Origin: Parvibaculum sp041688015
GTDB lineage: Bacteria; Pseudomonadota; Alphaproteobacteria; Parvibaculales; Parvibaculaceae
Direction: 5' to 3'
DNA: 64,000 bases
Assembly: GCA_041688015.1 (NCBI GenBank)
Contig: JBDNIY010000016.1
Location: 62,001 to 126,000, forward strand
The position numbers and the translations under genes were made by a program. Below are positions 36,056 through 44,400 of the stretch, piece by piece. Numbering within the stretch: the first letter of the stretch is position 1; each line of letters starts with the position of its first letter. The notes beneath the pieces are model-generated. The model saw only the letters and a program-made list of their open reading frames with translations. It was not told the origin of the DNA and made no database searches.

Positions 36056-36660
36056 GCAAGCCCAAACTCGGCATTGAGGCCACCAACGCTCCATTGCGCC
36101 ACGCCATCAACGATGCGGCAGGTCAGTCGTGACAGCGACAGAGGGGCAATCTCAACGCGCATCATTGCGGCGGGCGTCAGGCCTAGCGCATGACCAACGG
36201 CGGCGCGGATGGTCGTCTGGTGGCCCAGCGCCACGATGGAGTGGCCCGCGTAATGCTCGCTCAAGCGATCAATCGCCGTGCCGACACGCAGACAGACATC
36301 GGCGAAGCTCTCGCCTTCCTGAGGGCGAATGTCGGCAGGGTTCGACCAATCGAGCGAGCGATTGGCAGCATAGGCATCATTATGGCTGCGTCCCTGCCAG
36401 AGCCCGTAGTCTTGTTCGTTGAAATCAGGAATGGCGATGGGATCGACACCGTCACGAATGGCAAGCCCGGTCATGCGGGCGCGCAAGAGCGGGCTCGACA
36501 GCCAGACAGCGACGGGCGGCAACCGCCGCGTCAGCGCCGCCGCAATGCCTGGATGGATGGGTTCAGCGGCCACATCAAGTTGGCCGAAATAACGCGCCTC
36601 CTGCCCCTGCACCGGTGCATGGCGTATCCATACCCAATCGGTGCGAGACGTCGTGCTCAT
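36052..36660 (-). CDS. Histidine phosphatase family protein
   Basis: 202 residues. The N-terminal WIRHAPVQG carries the RH catalytic pair, with the acid/second His in HSIVALGHQTTI and Arg in SPLLRARMTGLAI. The NEQDYGLWQGRSHND block matches the phosphoglycerate-mutase-like branch that includes cobalamin pathway phosphatase CobC and sugar phosphatases. It overlaps the ArnT-like gene and the dehydratase gene by 4 bp each. A role in dephosphorylating a polyprenyl or sugar phosphate in this operon is possible but unproven. Confidence 0.85.
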   Translation of the reverse strand: MSTTSRTDWVWIRHAPVQGQEARYFGQLDVAAEPIHPGIAAALTRRLPPVAVWLSSPLLRARMTGLAIRDGVDPIAIPDFNEQDYGLWQGRSHNDAYAANRSLDWSNPADIRPQEGESFADVCLRVGTAIDRLSEHYAGHSIVALGHQTTIRAAVGHALGLTPAAMMRVEIAPLSLSRLTCRIVDGVAQWSVGGLNAEFGLA

Positions 36661-38489
36661 GGCTGAACCGGGGACAGCGTGGATAGCGGCAACAAGCCCG
36701 GCTTGCGGATCACCTTGTCGCCTCCTCGGGGATGGAAATTCACAGGGTCATCGAAATCATACCAAGGGTCGCAGATCATCGCGCCGCCATCAAAGATGGG
36801 TTGATTGGACAGCGCCATCGCTCGATCGCTGCGCGCGATTACGCACATGCGTTTGGGGAGACCATCCTTTTCCCAGCTTGTGAATTGCCGCGTCCGCACC
36901 ACCATAAATACGAGATCAGGCCCGTTCCATATTTTAGCAAATTCTTCCGCAGTCATCACATATTTACTAGTGTCTTCTTGCGTCATACCAAATTCAAATT
37001 CAGCAGTATTGTTGACCACAACGACCTTGTCATTGATATAGACCGGCAGATCGTAAAAGAACGTGCCGTAGCTGGCCACCGTCTCATGGTGAAGGCGGTA
37101 TTTGTTGATGACGTCGGCCACATGCTTCACCGAATTGGGATCGGCAACCGAGCCGACCAAACTAACGCCAGTCCAACCGCAAGCCGCCGTCAACACAATG
37201 GCAATCAGTGTCGCTCGTTCGCCGTAAAATCGCGGCAGAACAATTGCCGCGATGCTGCCGATGGCAAAGACCACGGCCATGGTGAAAACATAAGGCGCAA
37301 CCGGGGAAAGATAAGATCCTATATTGTCGTCAGCTCGCATCGAGGGCAGGTTATAGACGACAGGCACCGCCACCGCGAGCGCCCCGAACACCACCGCAAA
37401 GAGCCAGCGGCCCATCGGCAAATCATCAACAGACGAAAGGCGTGGTCCAAGAACACGCCCCACCAGCACAGCCAGCGGCGGAAAAATCGGCAGGATATAG
37501 GGCGGTAGCTTTGAATCTGAAATCGAAAAGAAGACGAAGATGATGCCCGCCCAGAGCAGCAGATACATCTCGACCGGGCGCGATCGGCGCGAATTCCATG
37601 TTGGTAAGGCGTCGCGCACCGCATGCCAAAGATAGCCCGTCCAAGGCAGGAAGCCGACGAAAAGAACGGCTACGAAATAGTAAAGGGGTCCGTCGCGACG
37701 ATGCACCGTCGTCGTGAAGCGCATCAGATGTTCATGGACAAAATAGAACCAGAGAAAATCATGGTTCCGCAGCGCCGCCAACAGATGCCACGGCACGGTG
37801 ATCAACAGGAATAACGCAATGCCCGTGGGCGCAAGCGCCCGGCGCACGAAGCTCCAGCGGCCAATCATCGCAATCCAGATGAGCCCGATCAGGCCCGGCA
37901 ACATGACGCCGATCAGTCCCTTGGCGAGCACGGCAAGGGCGGCGGCCACATGGCCACCACGTGCCCACCAGATCGCCTTGCGCTCGTCCTCCTCTTGCGC
38001 TGATAACAAAAAGGCAAACAGGGCCGCGCTCATCGTGACACTTTCCAGCATGTCGATGATGACAAAGCGCGCTAGCGCGTAATACATCAACGAGGTGGCC
38101 AAGACGCAGCCCGCCACCAGCCCCGCCGCGCGCCCATAGAACCGCCGCGCCACGCCATAGGTCATCAGCGCGCCAAAAATGCCGAGCAAGGCAGGCCAAA
38201 GCCGCATGGCCCATTCAGACGTCCCTAACGCTTTGATTGCCGATGCTTCCAGCCAATAAAACAGCGGCGGTTTTTCAAAATAAAGAACGCCGTTGAGGCG
38301 CGGCAAAATATAATCACCGCTCACCACCATCTCGCGGGGAATTTCGATATAGCGCCCTTCATCAGGCGAAGAAATATTACGCCCGCCAATGTCGAACAGG
38401 AACAACGCCGCAAAGCACACGACAAGAAGCAGCGTTAATGCCCTGCGTCGCTCCAGCATCATTATCAGCTTTGAACTGAAACTATTCAC
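36657..38489 (-). CDS. arnT: ArnT-like GT39 glycosyltransferase
   Basis: 610 residues with about twelve membrane segments in the first 430 and a periplasmic C-terminal domain. The PMT/GT39 signature SSPDEGRYIEIPREM includes the acidic residue needed for transfer, and LYFEKPPLFYWLEA is the usual second motif of ArnT. ArnT moves 4-amino-4-deoxy-L-arabinose from undecaprenyl phosphate to lipid A phosphates at the outer face of the inner membrane, giving polymyxin resistance. It sits in an operon with ArnA-, ArnC-, ArnD- and ArnE/F-like genes and overlaps its neighbours by 4 bp. Confidence 0.87.
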   Translation of the reverse strand: MNSFSSKLIMMLERRRALTLLLVVCFAALFLFDIGGRNISSPDEGRYIEIPREMVVSGDYILPRLNGVLYFEKPPLFYWLEASAIKALGTSEWAMRLWPALLGIFGALMTYGVARRFYGRAAGLVAGCVLATSLMYYALARFVIIDMLESVTMSAALFAFLLSAQEEDERKAIWWARGGHVAAALAVLAKGLIGVMLPGLIGLIWIAMIGRWSFVRRALAPTGIALFLLITVPWHLLAALRNHDFLWFYFVHEHLMRFTTTVHRRDGPLYYFVAVLFVGFLPWTGYLWHAVRDALPTWNSRRSRPVEMYLLLWAGIIFVFFSISDSKLPPYILPIFPPLAVLVGRVLGPRLSSVDDLPMGRWLFAVVFGALAVAVPVVYNLPSMRADDNIGSYLSPVAPYVFTMAVVFAIGSIAAIVLPRFYGERATLIAIVLTAACGWTGVSLVGSVADPNSVKHVADVINKYRLHHETVASYGTFFYDLPVYINDKVVVVNNTAEFEFGMTQEDTSKYVMTAEEFAKIWNGPDLVFMVVRTRQFTSWEKDGLPKRMCVIARSDRAMALSNQPIFDGGAMICDPWYDFDDPVNFHPRGGDKVIRKPGLLPLSTLSPVQP

Positions 38490-39409
38490 CCTGCGGCTCC
38501 TAAAATCATACCCGGCTTGAGCGGCGCCAACACAGCGCGGCTGGGCGCGGCTTCGCTCTCGCCCTCAAATCCAAAATAAAGGAGCACGACCGCCCCCTCA
38601 CCCGCCGCCACAGTAAGCGGTTCACGTGACAGGATTTCGCCTGGGGCCCCATGTCCCGCTGCAACGCCTGCGCGCCACACCATGATTTTGCGGCCATCGG
38701 CAAAGGTGAACGCACCGGGAAAAGGCACGCTCACCGCGCGCACAAGATCGACAACCTGCCGGGATGTTTGGGCCCAGCCGATCAGCCCATCCTCCGGCTT
38801 GCGAATACCGTAATAGGTGACGCGAGCTTCGTCTTGTTTGTGACGCGGCGCGCTCCCCGCCTTCAACGCATCGATCTGGCGCGCCACAACGGCGACGGCG
38901 GCGGCGGGAATGCGCATCGCGACATCGCCTGCTGTGTCGTCCGGGCCAATGGGCACCGCCTGCCAGTCAATCATGTCGCCTGCGTCTGCCGCCTTCACCA
39001 TGACATGCAAGGTGACGCCCGTTTCGCTCTCGCCATGAATGATCGCCCAATTGAGAGGCGCACGCCCACGATAGCGCGGCAGCAGCGAGCCATGCATGTT
39101 AAACGCGCCCAACCGTGCCAACGCAAGAATATGCTCCGGGATCATCTTGCGATAATAAAACGAGAGGATCAGGTCCGGCGCGATCTCAGCCACGATGCGC
39201 GCCACTTCATCGCCGTCGCGCGGCTCCACCGTATAGACAGGCACGCCATGCTGGCGCGCCAGATGAGCGCAGGACGAAAACCATTGGCGTTCGCCCGCAT
39301 CGTCTTCATGCGTGAACAGCGCAGCAATCTGCTCGCCACGATCCAGCAGCAGTTTCAGGCAGGCATGGCCCACCTCGCTATAGGCGAAGACGACAATGCC
39401 ACCGGCCAT
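38486..39409 (-). CDS. Formyltransferase equivalent to the N-terminal half of ArnA
   Basis: 307 residues. The 10-formyltetrahydrofolate transferase core contains FNMHGSLLPRYRGRAPLNW with the catalytic Asn/His pair and downstream KAADAGDMIDWQ with the Asp. It begins VVFAYSEVGHACLKLLL, as ArnA does. In E. coli this domain is fused to the UDP-glucuronate decarboxylase; here it is a separate protein and the decarboxylase is at 41723-42784. It should N-formylate UDP-4-amino-4-deoxy-L-arabinose. The stop overlaps the ArnT-like start. Confidence 0.88.
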   Translation of the reverse strand: MAGGIVVFAYSEVGHACLKLLLDRGEQIAALFTHEDDAGERQWFSSCAHLARQHGVPVYTVEPRDGDEVARIVAEIAPDLILSFYYRKMIPEHILALARLGAFNMHGSLLPRYRGRAPLNWAIIHGESETGVTLHVMVKAADAGDMIDWQAVPIGPDDTAGDVAMRIPAAAVAVVARQIDALKAGSAPRHKQDEARVTYYGIRKPEDGLIGWAQTSRQVVDLVRAVSVPFPGAFTFADGRKIMVWRAGVAAGHGAPGEILSREPLTVAAGEGAVVLLYFGFEGESEAAPSRAVLAPLKPGMILGAAG

Positions 39410-39415
39410 TTGCGC

Positions 39416-40390
39416 TCAACTCTTTTCGTGAATGGTGCGAATACGAAACCGCGCACGTGAGCGCACCTGCTGATAGATGCGTCCCACATATTCGCCAACA
39501 ATGCCAAGCCCTGTGATAACCACACCAAGCAGGAAAAAGAGAATGGCAAACAGCGTGAAGATGCCTTCAACTTCCGGCCCGATAAAGACGCGGCGCAGCA
39601 CCATATAGAAGACCAGCAGCAACGAACCGCCCGACACCGCCATGCCGACCATGGTGAAAAGCTGTAAAGGCACAAGACTGAAACCCGTCATCAGATCGAA
39701 GTTAAGACGGATCAGCATGTAGAGATTGTAGTTCGACGCGCCCGCGTGACGTGCCGCATGTTCGACTTCAACTTCTGCCGGACGCTCGGCATAAAACTGC
39801 GCCAAGGCTGGAATGAAGGTCGATGTCTCGCCGCTCTCGACGATGATTTGCACAATATCGCGGTGATAGCCACGCAACATGCAGCCTTGATCACGCATCT
39901 TGATGCCGGTGATGCGCTCGCGCAGCAGATTGACTATGCGCGACGGCAGCTTACGCAGCAGGCTATCCTGACGATTGTGGCGATAGGAGCCGACGACATC
40001 GTGCCCTTCATCCATCTTGGCGATGAGCTTAGGGATTTCTTCGGGCGGGTTCTGAAGGTCGGCATCGAGCGTGATGATAAATGTGCCCCGCGCGGTCTCA
40101 AAGCCCGCCATCACCGCCATGTGCTGGCCATAGTTGCGGTCAAATTCGACCACACGTGTGAGATCGGGCCGCTCAGCAACAAAGCCCTTCAGCAGCGCGA
40201 GCGAATTATCCTTACTGCCATCATCGGTGAAAATGATCTCACAGGATCGCCCTATCTGATCGGCAACTGCGCACAGACGCTGGAACAGCAGTGGCAAGTT
40301 CTGCTCTTCATTGTAAACCGGGATGACAATGCTGATCTCAGGTGCGGCCACCAGCGTCTTTGTCGGCGAAGGCATGGATGTTTCGGTCAT
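39416..40390 (-). CDS. arnC: ArnC-like undecaprenyl-phosphate glycosyltransferase
   Basis: 324 residues. The GT2 domain has ISIVIPVYNEEQNLP, IIFTDDGSKDNS and the DxD-type TLDADLQNPP. The region MRDQGCMLRGYHRD and STFIPALA closely follow ArnC. Two C-terminal membrane helices (about 230-300) anchor it. It transfers the formylated aminopentose from UDP to undecaprenyl phosphate on the cytoplasmic side. It is 6 bp from the formyltransferase gene and 14 bp from the SMR-like gene. Confidence 0.9.
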   Translation of the reverse strand: MTETSMPSPTKTLVAAPEISIVIPVYNEEQNLPLLFQRLCAVADQIGRSCEIIFTDDGSKDNSLALLKGFVAERPDLTRVVEFDRNYGQHMAVMAGFETARGTFIITLDADLQNPPEEIPKLIAKMDEGHDVVGSYRHNRQDSLLRKLPSRIVNLLRERITGIKMRDQGCMLRGYHRDIVQIIVESGETSTFIPALAQFYAERPAEVEVEHAARHAGASNYNLYMLIRLNFDLMTGFSLVPLQLFTMVGMAVSGGSLLLVFYMVLRRVFIGPEVEGIFTLFAILFFLLGVVITGLGIVGEYVGRIYQQVRSRARFRIRTIHEKS

Positions 40391-40404
40391 GTCGAATGTG
40401 CCAT

Positions 40405-40776
40405 TTACGTTCTGGAGATCATGAAGACGCCGACCATGATGACGGCGATGCCTGCAATGCGGACGGGGGTTAGCGCCTCACCAAAGACATAGTAAGCCGC
40501 CACCGCTGTCACGATATAGCCGACAGACAGCATCGGATAGGCAAAGCCGACATCGACGCGCGACAGCGCCAGCAGCCAAAAGGCGACGGAGATGACATAG
40601 CAGGCCAGCCCGAAAATCACATAGGGGTTGGTGCCAATTCGCCAGCTCATGTCCCAGAGCACAGACGGCGTGAAATCGAATTGCCCGATCTGGCGCATCC
40701 CTTGTTTCAGGCAGAGCTGAGCAATGGCGTTGAGAAAAACGCCGGTGAAAATCAAGGGAAGTGAACGGGCCATCAT
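40405..40776 (-). CDS. ArnE/ArnF-like EamA/SMR membrane protein
   Basis: 123 residues with four hydrophobic helices, starting LIFTGVFLNAIAQLCLKQGM and containing ALSRVDVGFAYPMLSVGY, the SMR-type GxAYPxL motif. In E. coli two such subunits, ArnE and ArnF, together flip undecaprenyl-phosphate-aminoarabinose across the membrane. Only one is encoded here, so it could form a homodimer or pair with a subunit encoded elsewhere. ATG codons at 40776 and 40773 both overlap the deacetylase stop. Confidence 0.85.
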   Translation of the reverse strand: MMARSLPLIFTGVFLNAIAQLCLKQGMRQIGQFDFTPSVLWDMSWRIGTNPYVIFGLACYVISVAFWLLALSRVDVGFAYPMLSVGYIVTAVAAYYVFGEALTPVRIAGIAVIMVGVFMISRT

Positions 40777-41699
40777 ACTGCGAATCCTCGGGTTGGTGCG
40801 CCTTCGACCGCCAATGTACCAGAGCGTCCGTCAACAGTCCCTTGCGCCAGCGCCACGACCGGCACGTTGTCAGGGTCAGCCTTGAGCCGTTTTGCCTCTT
40901 CGGCAGCCGATACAAAGCAAACGCCAGCGGCCTTGGCACGATCTAGAAAGTCTGCAAACCAGTCCAGCATGTTCATGCCTTCGATTTCGGCGTGAACGGT
41001 AAATTGATTAAATTGGCCAGGGACAAGCCGCGACAGCATTTCATCGGCAAGCCCATCGGTTGGATATTCCGGGCGGCCCATCAGTTCATCAAGCGTTGGC
41101 AGGGTGGTCGGGATCTGCAAAGTGTTAAAGCGTTTGCCATCTGCGGTCGGGAAAAATGCCGCGCGCCCCCGCGCGTCCGTGGCATAGTCGAGCCCCGCCG
41201 CATCGTAAGCAGCTAAGCTCGCCGCATTGGCCTGCCAGCCCGCCGCGCCTGCGGTGCGTGCCCGCGCGCCAAACACATCTTCATAGGCGTCCATCGCCTT
41301 TTGAAATTCACCCATCACGCGCTCATCGCTCAGTATAAAGAGCTTGTCTTGCCAAAACACATGATCCCAACAGTGAATGCCGGTTTCAAAGCCCTGATCG
41401 GTAACGGCCTTCATCACGGCGCGATTTTTGCGCGCGATATTTGGCCCCGGCAGAACGACACCGTTCATCAACGTGCGCAAGCCATAGGTTGAGACGACAC
41501 TGGTGCGGCTGACCTTGCTGAAAAACCCAGGCCGAAATATACGCCGGATGGCGCGGCCCGTATTGTCAGGCCCGAGCGAAAACAGAAACGTTGCGGGCAC
41601 GCCCTTCTTTACCAGCAGCGCGGCAAGCGCCGGCACGCCTAGACGCGTGCCCCGGTCAGTATCAACGTCGATCTTGATGGCCAGACGCGGTTCGCTCAT
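40773..41699 (-). CDS. arnD: ArnD-like polysaccharide deacetylase (deformylase)
   Basis: 308 residues from the ATG at 41699. The sequence follows ArnD closely: IKIDVDTDRGTRLGVPAL with the metal-binding Asp residues, FSLGPDNTGR, and GFETGIHCWDHVFWQ with the metal-binding His residues. NodB-type fold. ArnD removes the formyl group from undecaprenyl-phosphate-linked 4-formamido-arabinose so that ArnT can use it. It lies 23 bp after the decarboxylase gene and overlaps the SMR-like gene by 4 bp. Confidence 0.92.
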   Translation of the reverse strand: MSEPRLAIKIDVDTDRGTRLGVPALAALLVKKGVPATFLFSLGPDNTGRAIRRIFRPGFFSKVSRTSVVSTYGLRTLMNGVVLPGPNIARKNRAVMKAVTDQGFETGIHCWDHVFWQDKLFILSDERVMGEFQKAMDAYEDVFGARARTAGAAGWQANAASLAAYDAAGLDYATDARGRAAFFPTADGKRFNTLQIPTTLPTLDELMGRPEYPTDGLADEMLSRLVPGQFNQFTVHAEIEGMNMLDWFADFLDRAKAAGVCFVSAAEEAKRLKADPDNVPVVALAQGTVDGRSGTLAVEGAPTRGFAV

Positions 41700-41722
41700 C
41701 TCAAGTGATCCCGATCGCACTG

Positions 41723-42784
41723 TCACAGAAGCTCGTTCTCGACCGTACCCTTTTGCGAACCCACGCTGAACTCATCAATGTAATATTCGACTGTCTTGCG
41801 AATGGCCGTGCGCACATCGGTGCTGGGCTCCCAGCCCAATTCCCTGATGGCATTGATCGCGGGCACGCGCACCAGCACGTCCTGATAGCCCTTGCCATAA
41901 TAGGCACCGCTATCGACATGGACCAGCTTGACCCTGTCGCGGACATCTTTGTAACCCGGAAATTCCGAGACGACATCGAGCATCATGTCGGCAAGCTCAG
42001 CCACCGACAACTCCGCCTCAGGAAAACCGATATTGAAAATGCGCTGGTCGGCAATGCCGTCTTTGTTTTCGATGATTTTCATCAGCGCCACAATCGCGTC
42101 ATCAATATAGATGAAACAACGCTTCTGCGCCCCGCCATCAACCAGTTGAATGTCCTTGCCGCGCAGAATATTGCCAAGGAACTGCGTCAGCACACGGCTC
42201 GACCCTTCGTTGGCCGCCATGATGTTGTCAAGACGCGGTCCAATGAAATTGAACGGGCGGAACAGCGTATAACGAAGCTGGTTCTTCAAGCCATAAGCGT
42301 GGATCACGCGGTCGAGAAGCTGCTTGGAGCAAGAATAAATCCAGCGCTGCTTGCCGATGGGCCCGAGTACCAGATTGCTCGTCTCCTCGTCAAACTCCTC
42401 GTCCTGCGACATGCCATAGACTTCAGAGGTCGAGGGGAAAACAACGCGTTTATTGTAGCGCACGCAATAGCGCACGATGGCAAGGTTTGCCTCGAAGTCG
42501 AGTTCAAACACGCGCAGTGGATCGGAGACGTAAATCGCCGGCGTGGCGATGGCGACCAGCGGCAACACCACGTCGCATTTGCGGACGTGATATTCGATCC
42601 ATTCCTTATTGATGGTGATGTCGCCTTCAACGAAATGAAAGCGCGGATCGCCAATCGAGTCGCCCAGCTTGTCGTTTTGGAGGTCCATGCCATAGACCTC
42701 CCAATCGGTGGTCTTGAGAATAGCCTCGCTCAAATGGCTACCGATGAAACCGTTAACGCCTAGAATCAAAATTTTGAGGCTCAT
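41723..42784 (-). CDS. UDP-glucuronate decarboxylase equivalent to the C-terminal half of ArnA
   Basis: 353 residues from the ATG at 42784 (AGAGGGA upstream). It is a short-chain-dehydrogenase-type NAD enzyme: GVNGFIGSHLSEAIL, the catalytic PSTSEVYGM, YSCSKQLLDRVIHAYG, RPFNFIGPRLDN, and GGAQKRCFIYIDDAI. All match the ArnA decarboxylase domain rather than UDP-xylose synthases. It oxidises UDP-glucuronate to UDP-4-keto-pentose with loss of CO2. It is the first gene of the operon and is not fused to the formyltransferase as in enterobacteria. No ugd or arnB gene is adjacent. Confidence 0.92.
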   Translation of the reverse strand: MSLKILILGVNGFIGSHLSEAILKTTDWEVYGMDLQNDKLGDSIGDPRFHFVEGDITINKEWIEYHVRKCDVVLPLVAIATPAIYVSDPLRVFELDFEANLAIVRYCVRYNKRVVFPSTSEVYGMSQDEEFDEETSNLVLGPIGKQRWIYSCSKQLLDRVIHAYGLKNQLRYTLFRPFNFIGPRLDNIMAANEGSSRVLTQFLGNILRGKDIQLVDGGAQKRCFIYIDDAIVALMKIIENKDGIADQRIFNIGFPEAELSVAELADMMLDVVSEFPGYKDVRDRVKLVHVDSGAYYGKGYQDVLVRVPAINAIRELGWEPSTDVRTAIRKTVEYYIDEFSVGSQKGTVENELL

Positions 42785-42841
42785 TCGTCCCTCTAAAGTA
42801 TGGCGTCGCACAAAGAGCGCGGAGCCCAAGCTGAAAATTGG

Positions 42842-42868
42842 TAAAAAAGCCCGAAATCGGGCGGTTTT
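42842..42868 (-). terminator. Rho-independent terminator between corA and the arn-type operon
   Basis: GCCCGA (42849-42854) pairs with TCGGGC (42857-42862). On the minus strand the hairpin is followed by TTTTTTAC and on the plus strand by GGTTTTATT, so it could work in both directions. It separates the minus-strand corA gene from the operon downstream of it. Confidence 0.7.
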
Positions 42869-42991
42869 ATTGGATGCAAGACCCCGTCAAAACTGGCCGT
42901 AGTCAACTTCCTTTTGCCCCCCTCCGCAAGGGCATTTCCCTAACAAATGCGCGGCTCAAGGTCGCTCGCAGATTAAACCGTAGCCACAAAC

Positions 42992-43960
42992 TCAAAGCCA
43001 ACCGCGCCGCTTGAAATACCAATATGGCAAAACCGCTGAAATAATCATCACGCCGATAGCCAGTGGATAGCCGAAGGCCCAGTCCAACTCAGGCATGATA
43101 CGAAAGTTCATGCCATACATGCTGGCAATCAACGTCGGCGGCAGGAACACGGCGGCGGCCACCGAAAAAATCTTGATGATACCGTTCTGCTCGCTGTTAA
43201 TCATGCCGAGCGTGGCGTCCAGCACGAAGCTGATATTGTTGGACAGAAAGCTCGCATGGTCCGACAGCGCCATGACGTCACGCGAAATGGTTTTGAAGCC
43301 ACGCCCGAAATTCTTGGTCAGCTTAGTGTCAGTTGGCCGCCCCAGAAAGCTAAGCAAGCGCGCAATGGACACAAGGCTTTCGCGTGCCTGCGCTGTTAGC
43401 GCATGGTTGCGTCCAACGCGCCGCAGCACTTCATCAAAGTTGATCTTGCCATGTTCAGGCTCTCGCACGAAAATTTCGCCAGACAGCGTATCAAGCTGGC
43501 CTTGCACGCGCTCCAAAATGTCGGCCACACGGTCAACCACCGCATCGAGCAACCCCGCCAGCACTTCCTCGCCCGTGCTCGATGGCACCGAATGACGACG
43601 CGCCTTGGCCGCATAGACACGGAACGGCAGCGGCGTCGCATAGCGCAGCGTCAACAATCGATGACCAACAAGAACGAATGTCACAGGCGTGCGGCCGGGC
43701 GCTGCCGTATCGGCACCGATGATCAACGTCGCCGTCATATAGAGGGCGTTGCGCTCCTGATAGAGACGGCTGGAAACCTCAATCTCCTGCATCTCTTCTT
43801 CGGATGGCACATCAAGGCCAAGCGCCTCATCGACAAAGCGCTCTTCTTCGGGCGAGGGTTCGACAAGATCAATCCAGACGACTTCCTCAGGGATCACGCC
43901 ATGCGTTTCTACTGGCAGGGGACTCAATGTGCCGTTCGATCTGACATAGGCAGTGATCAT
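42992..43960 (-). CDS. corA: CorA-family divalent cation transporter
   Basis: 322 residues. A cytoplasmic alpha/beta and helical funnel (1-255) precedes two C-terminal membrane helices, with the selectivity loop YGMNFRIMPEL (GMN motif) between them and the basic tail YFKRRGWL. It forms a pentameric Mg2+ (or Co2+/Ni2+) channel gated by intracellular Mg2+. The gene is single, with its own terminator downstream and a 440-bp divergent region upstream. Confidence 0.94.
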   Translation of the reverse strand: MITAYVRSNGTLSPLPVETHGVIPEEVVWIDLVEPSPEEERFVDEALGLDVPSEEEMQEIEVSSRLYQERNALYMTATLIIGADTAAPGRTPVTFVLVGHRLLTLRYATPLPFRVYAAKARRHSVPSSTGEEVLAGLLDAVVDRVADILERVQGQLDTLSGEIFVREPEHGKINFDEVLRRVGRNHALTAQARESLVSIARLLSFLGRPTDTKLTKNFGRGFKTISRDVMALSDHASFLSNNISFVLDATLGMINSEQNGIIKIFSVAAAVFLPPTLIASMYGMNFRIMPELDWAFGYPLAIGVMIISAVLPYWYFKRRGWL

Positions 43961-44156
43961 GGCATCTCCTCAATCAGTCGATGGGCGCGCACAGGCAATT
44001 GGAACCGATTTGGCCAGTTCGGGCGGATCATGCCCAGAATGTGCCGCCGGGACAATCCGCAACTCCTACAATCGGGCAAGTAATCGTAAAAACATCATGT
44101 TGACCACCATTGATACTCATTTTTGAATGGGTGCCGTCTGCCTGCGTCACAGCGCC

Positions 44157-44227
44157 TTTACGGCACGCAACCGGGCGTAAATGACGACGACCGGTTGACT
44201 TTCGCACTGCAATAGCGCATTTACGCC
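44157..44227 (+). promoter_or_regulatory. Structured leader with two competing hairpins upstream of the helicase gene
   Basis: In the 440-bp gap between corA and the helicase there is no convincing gene. GGCGTAAATG (44174-44183) can pair with CATTTACGCC (44218-44227), a perfect 10-bp stem with a 34-nt loop. Part of the same strand, CGTAAA (44176-44181), can instead pair with TTTACG (44157-44162). The two structures exclude each other. If transcribed, this leader could regulate the helicase mRNA about 175 nt upstream of its start. Confidence 0.4.
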
Positions 44228-44400
44228 GCGACTGCACTCGTGTGCGCGCTCTGCGCCGTCCCAAATCTCATGGACGCCGCCTATTCCGCGAGCCAGTCAG
44301 ATCCCCTCGATCCAAGCGCGTTGGACGCGGCAAACCCCGCGTGGAGACCGACCAGCATTCTGGCCGGTACGACGTGCTTGTTAGAAAGACTGATTCTCAT

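Noticed and set aside
41705..42763. 352-codon plus-strand frame opposite the ArnA-type decarboxylase
   Set aside because: The decarboxylase motifs on the minus strand are unmistakable; the opposite frame is a shadow.
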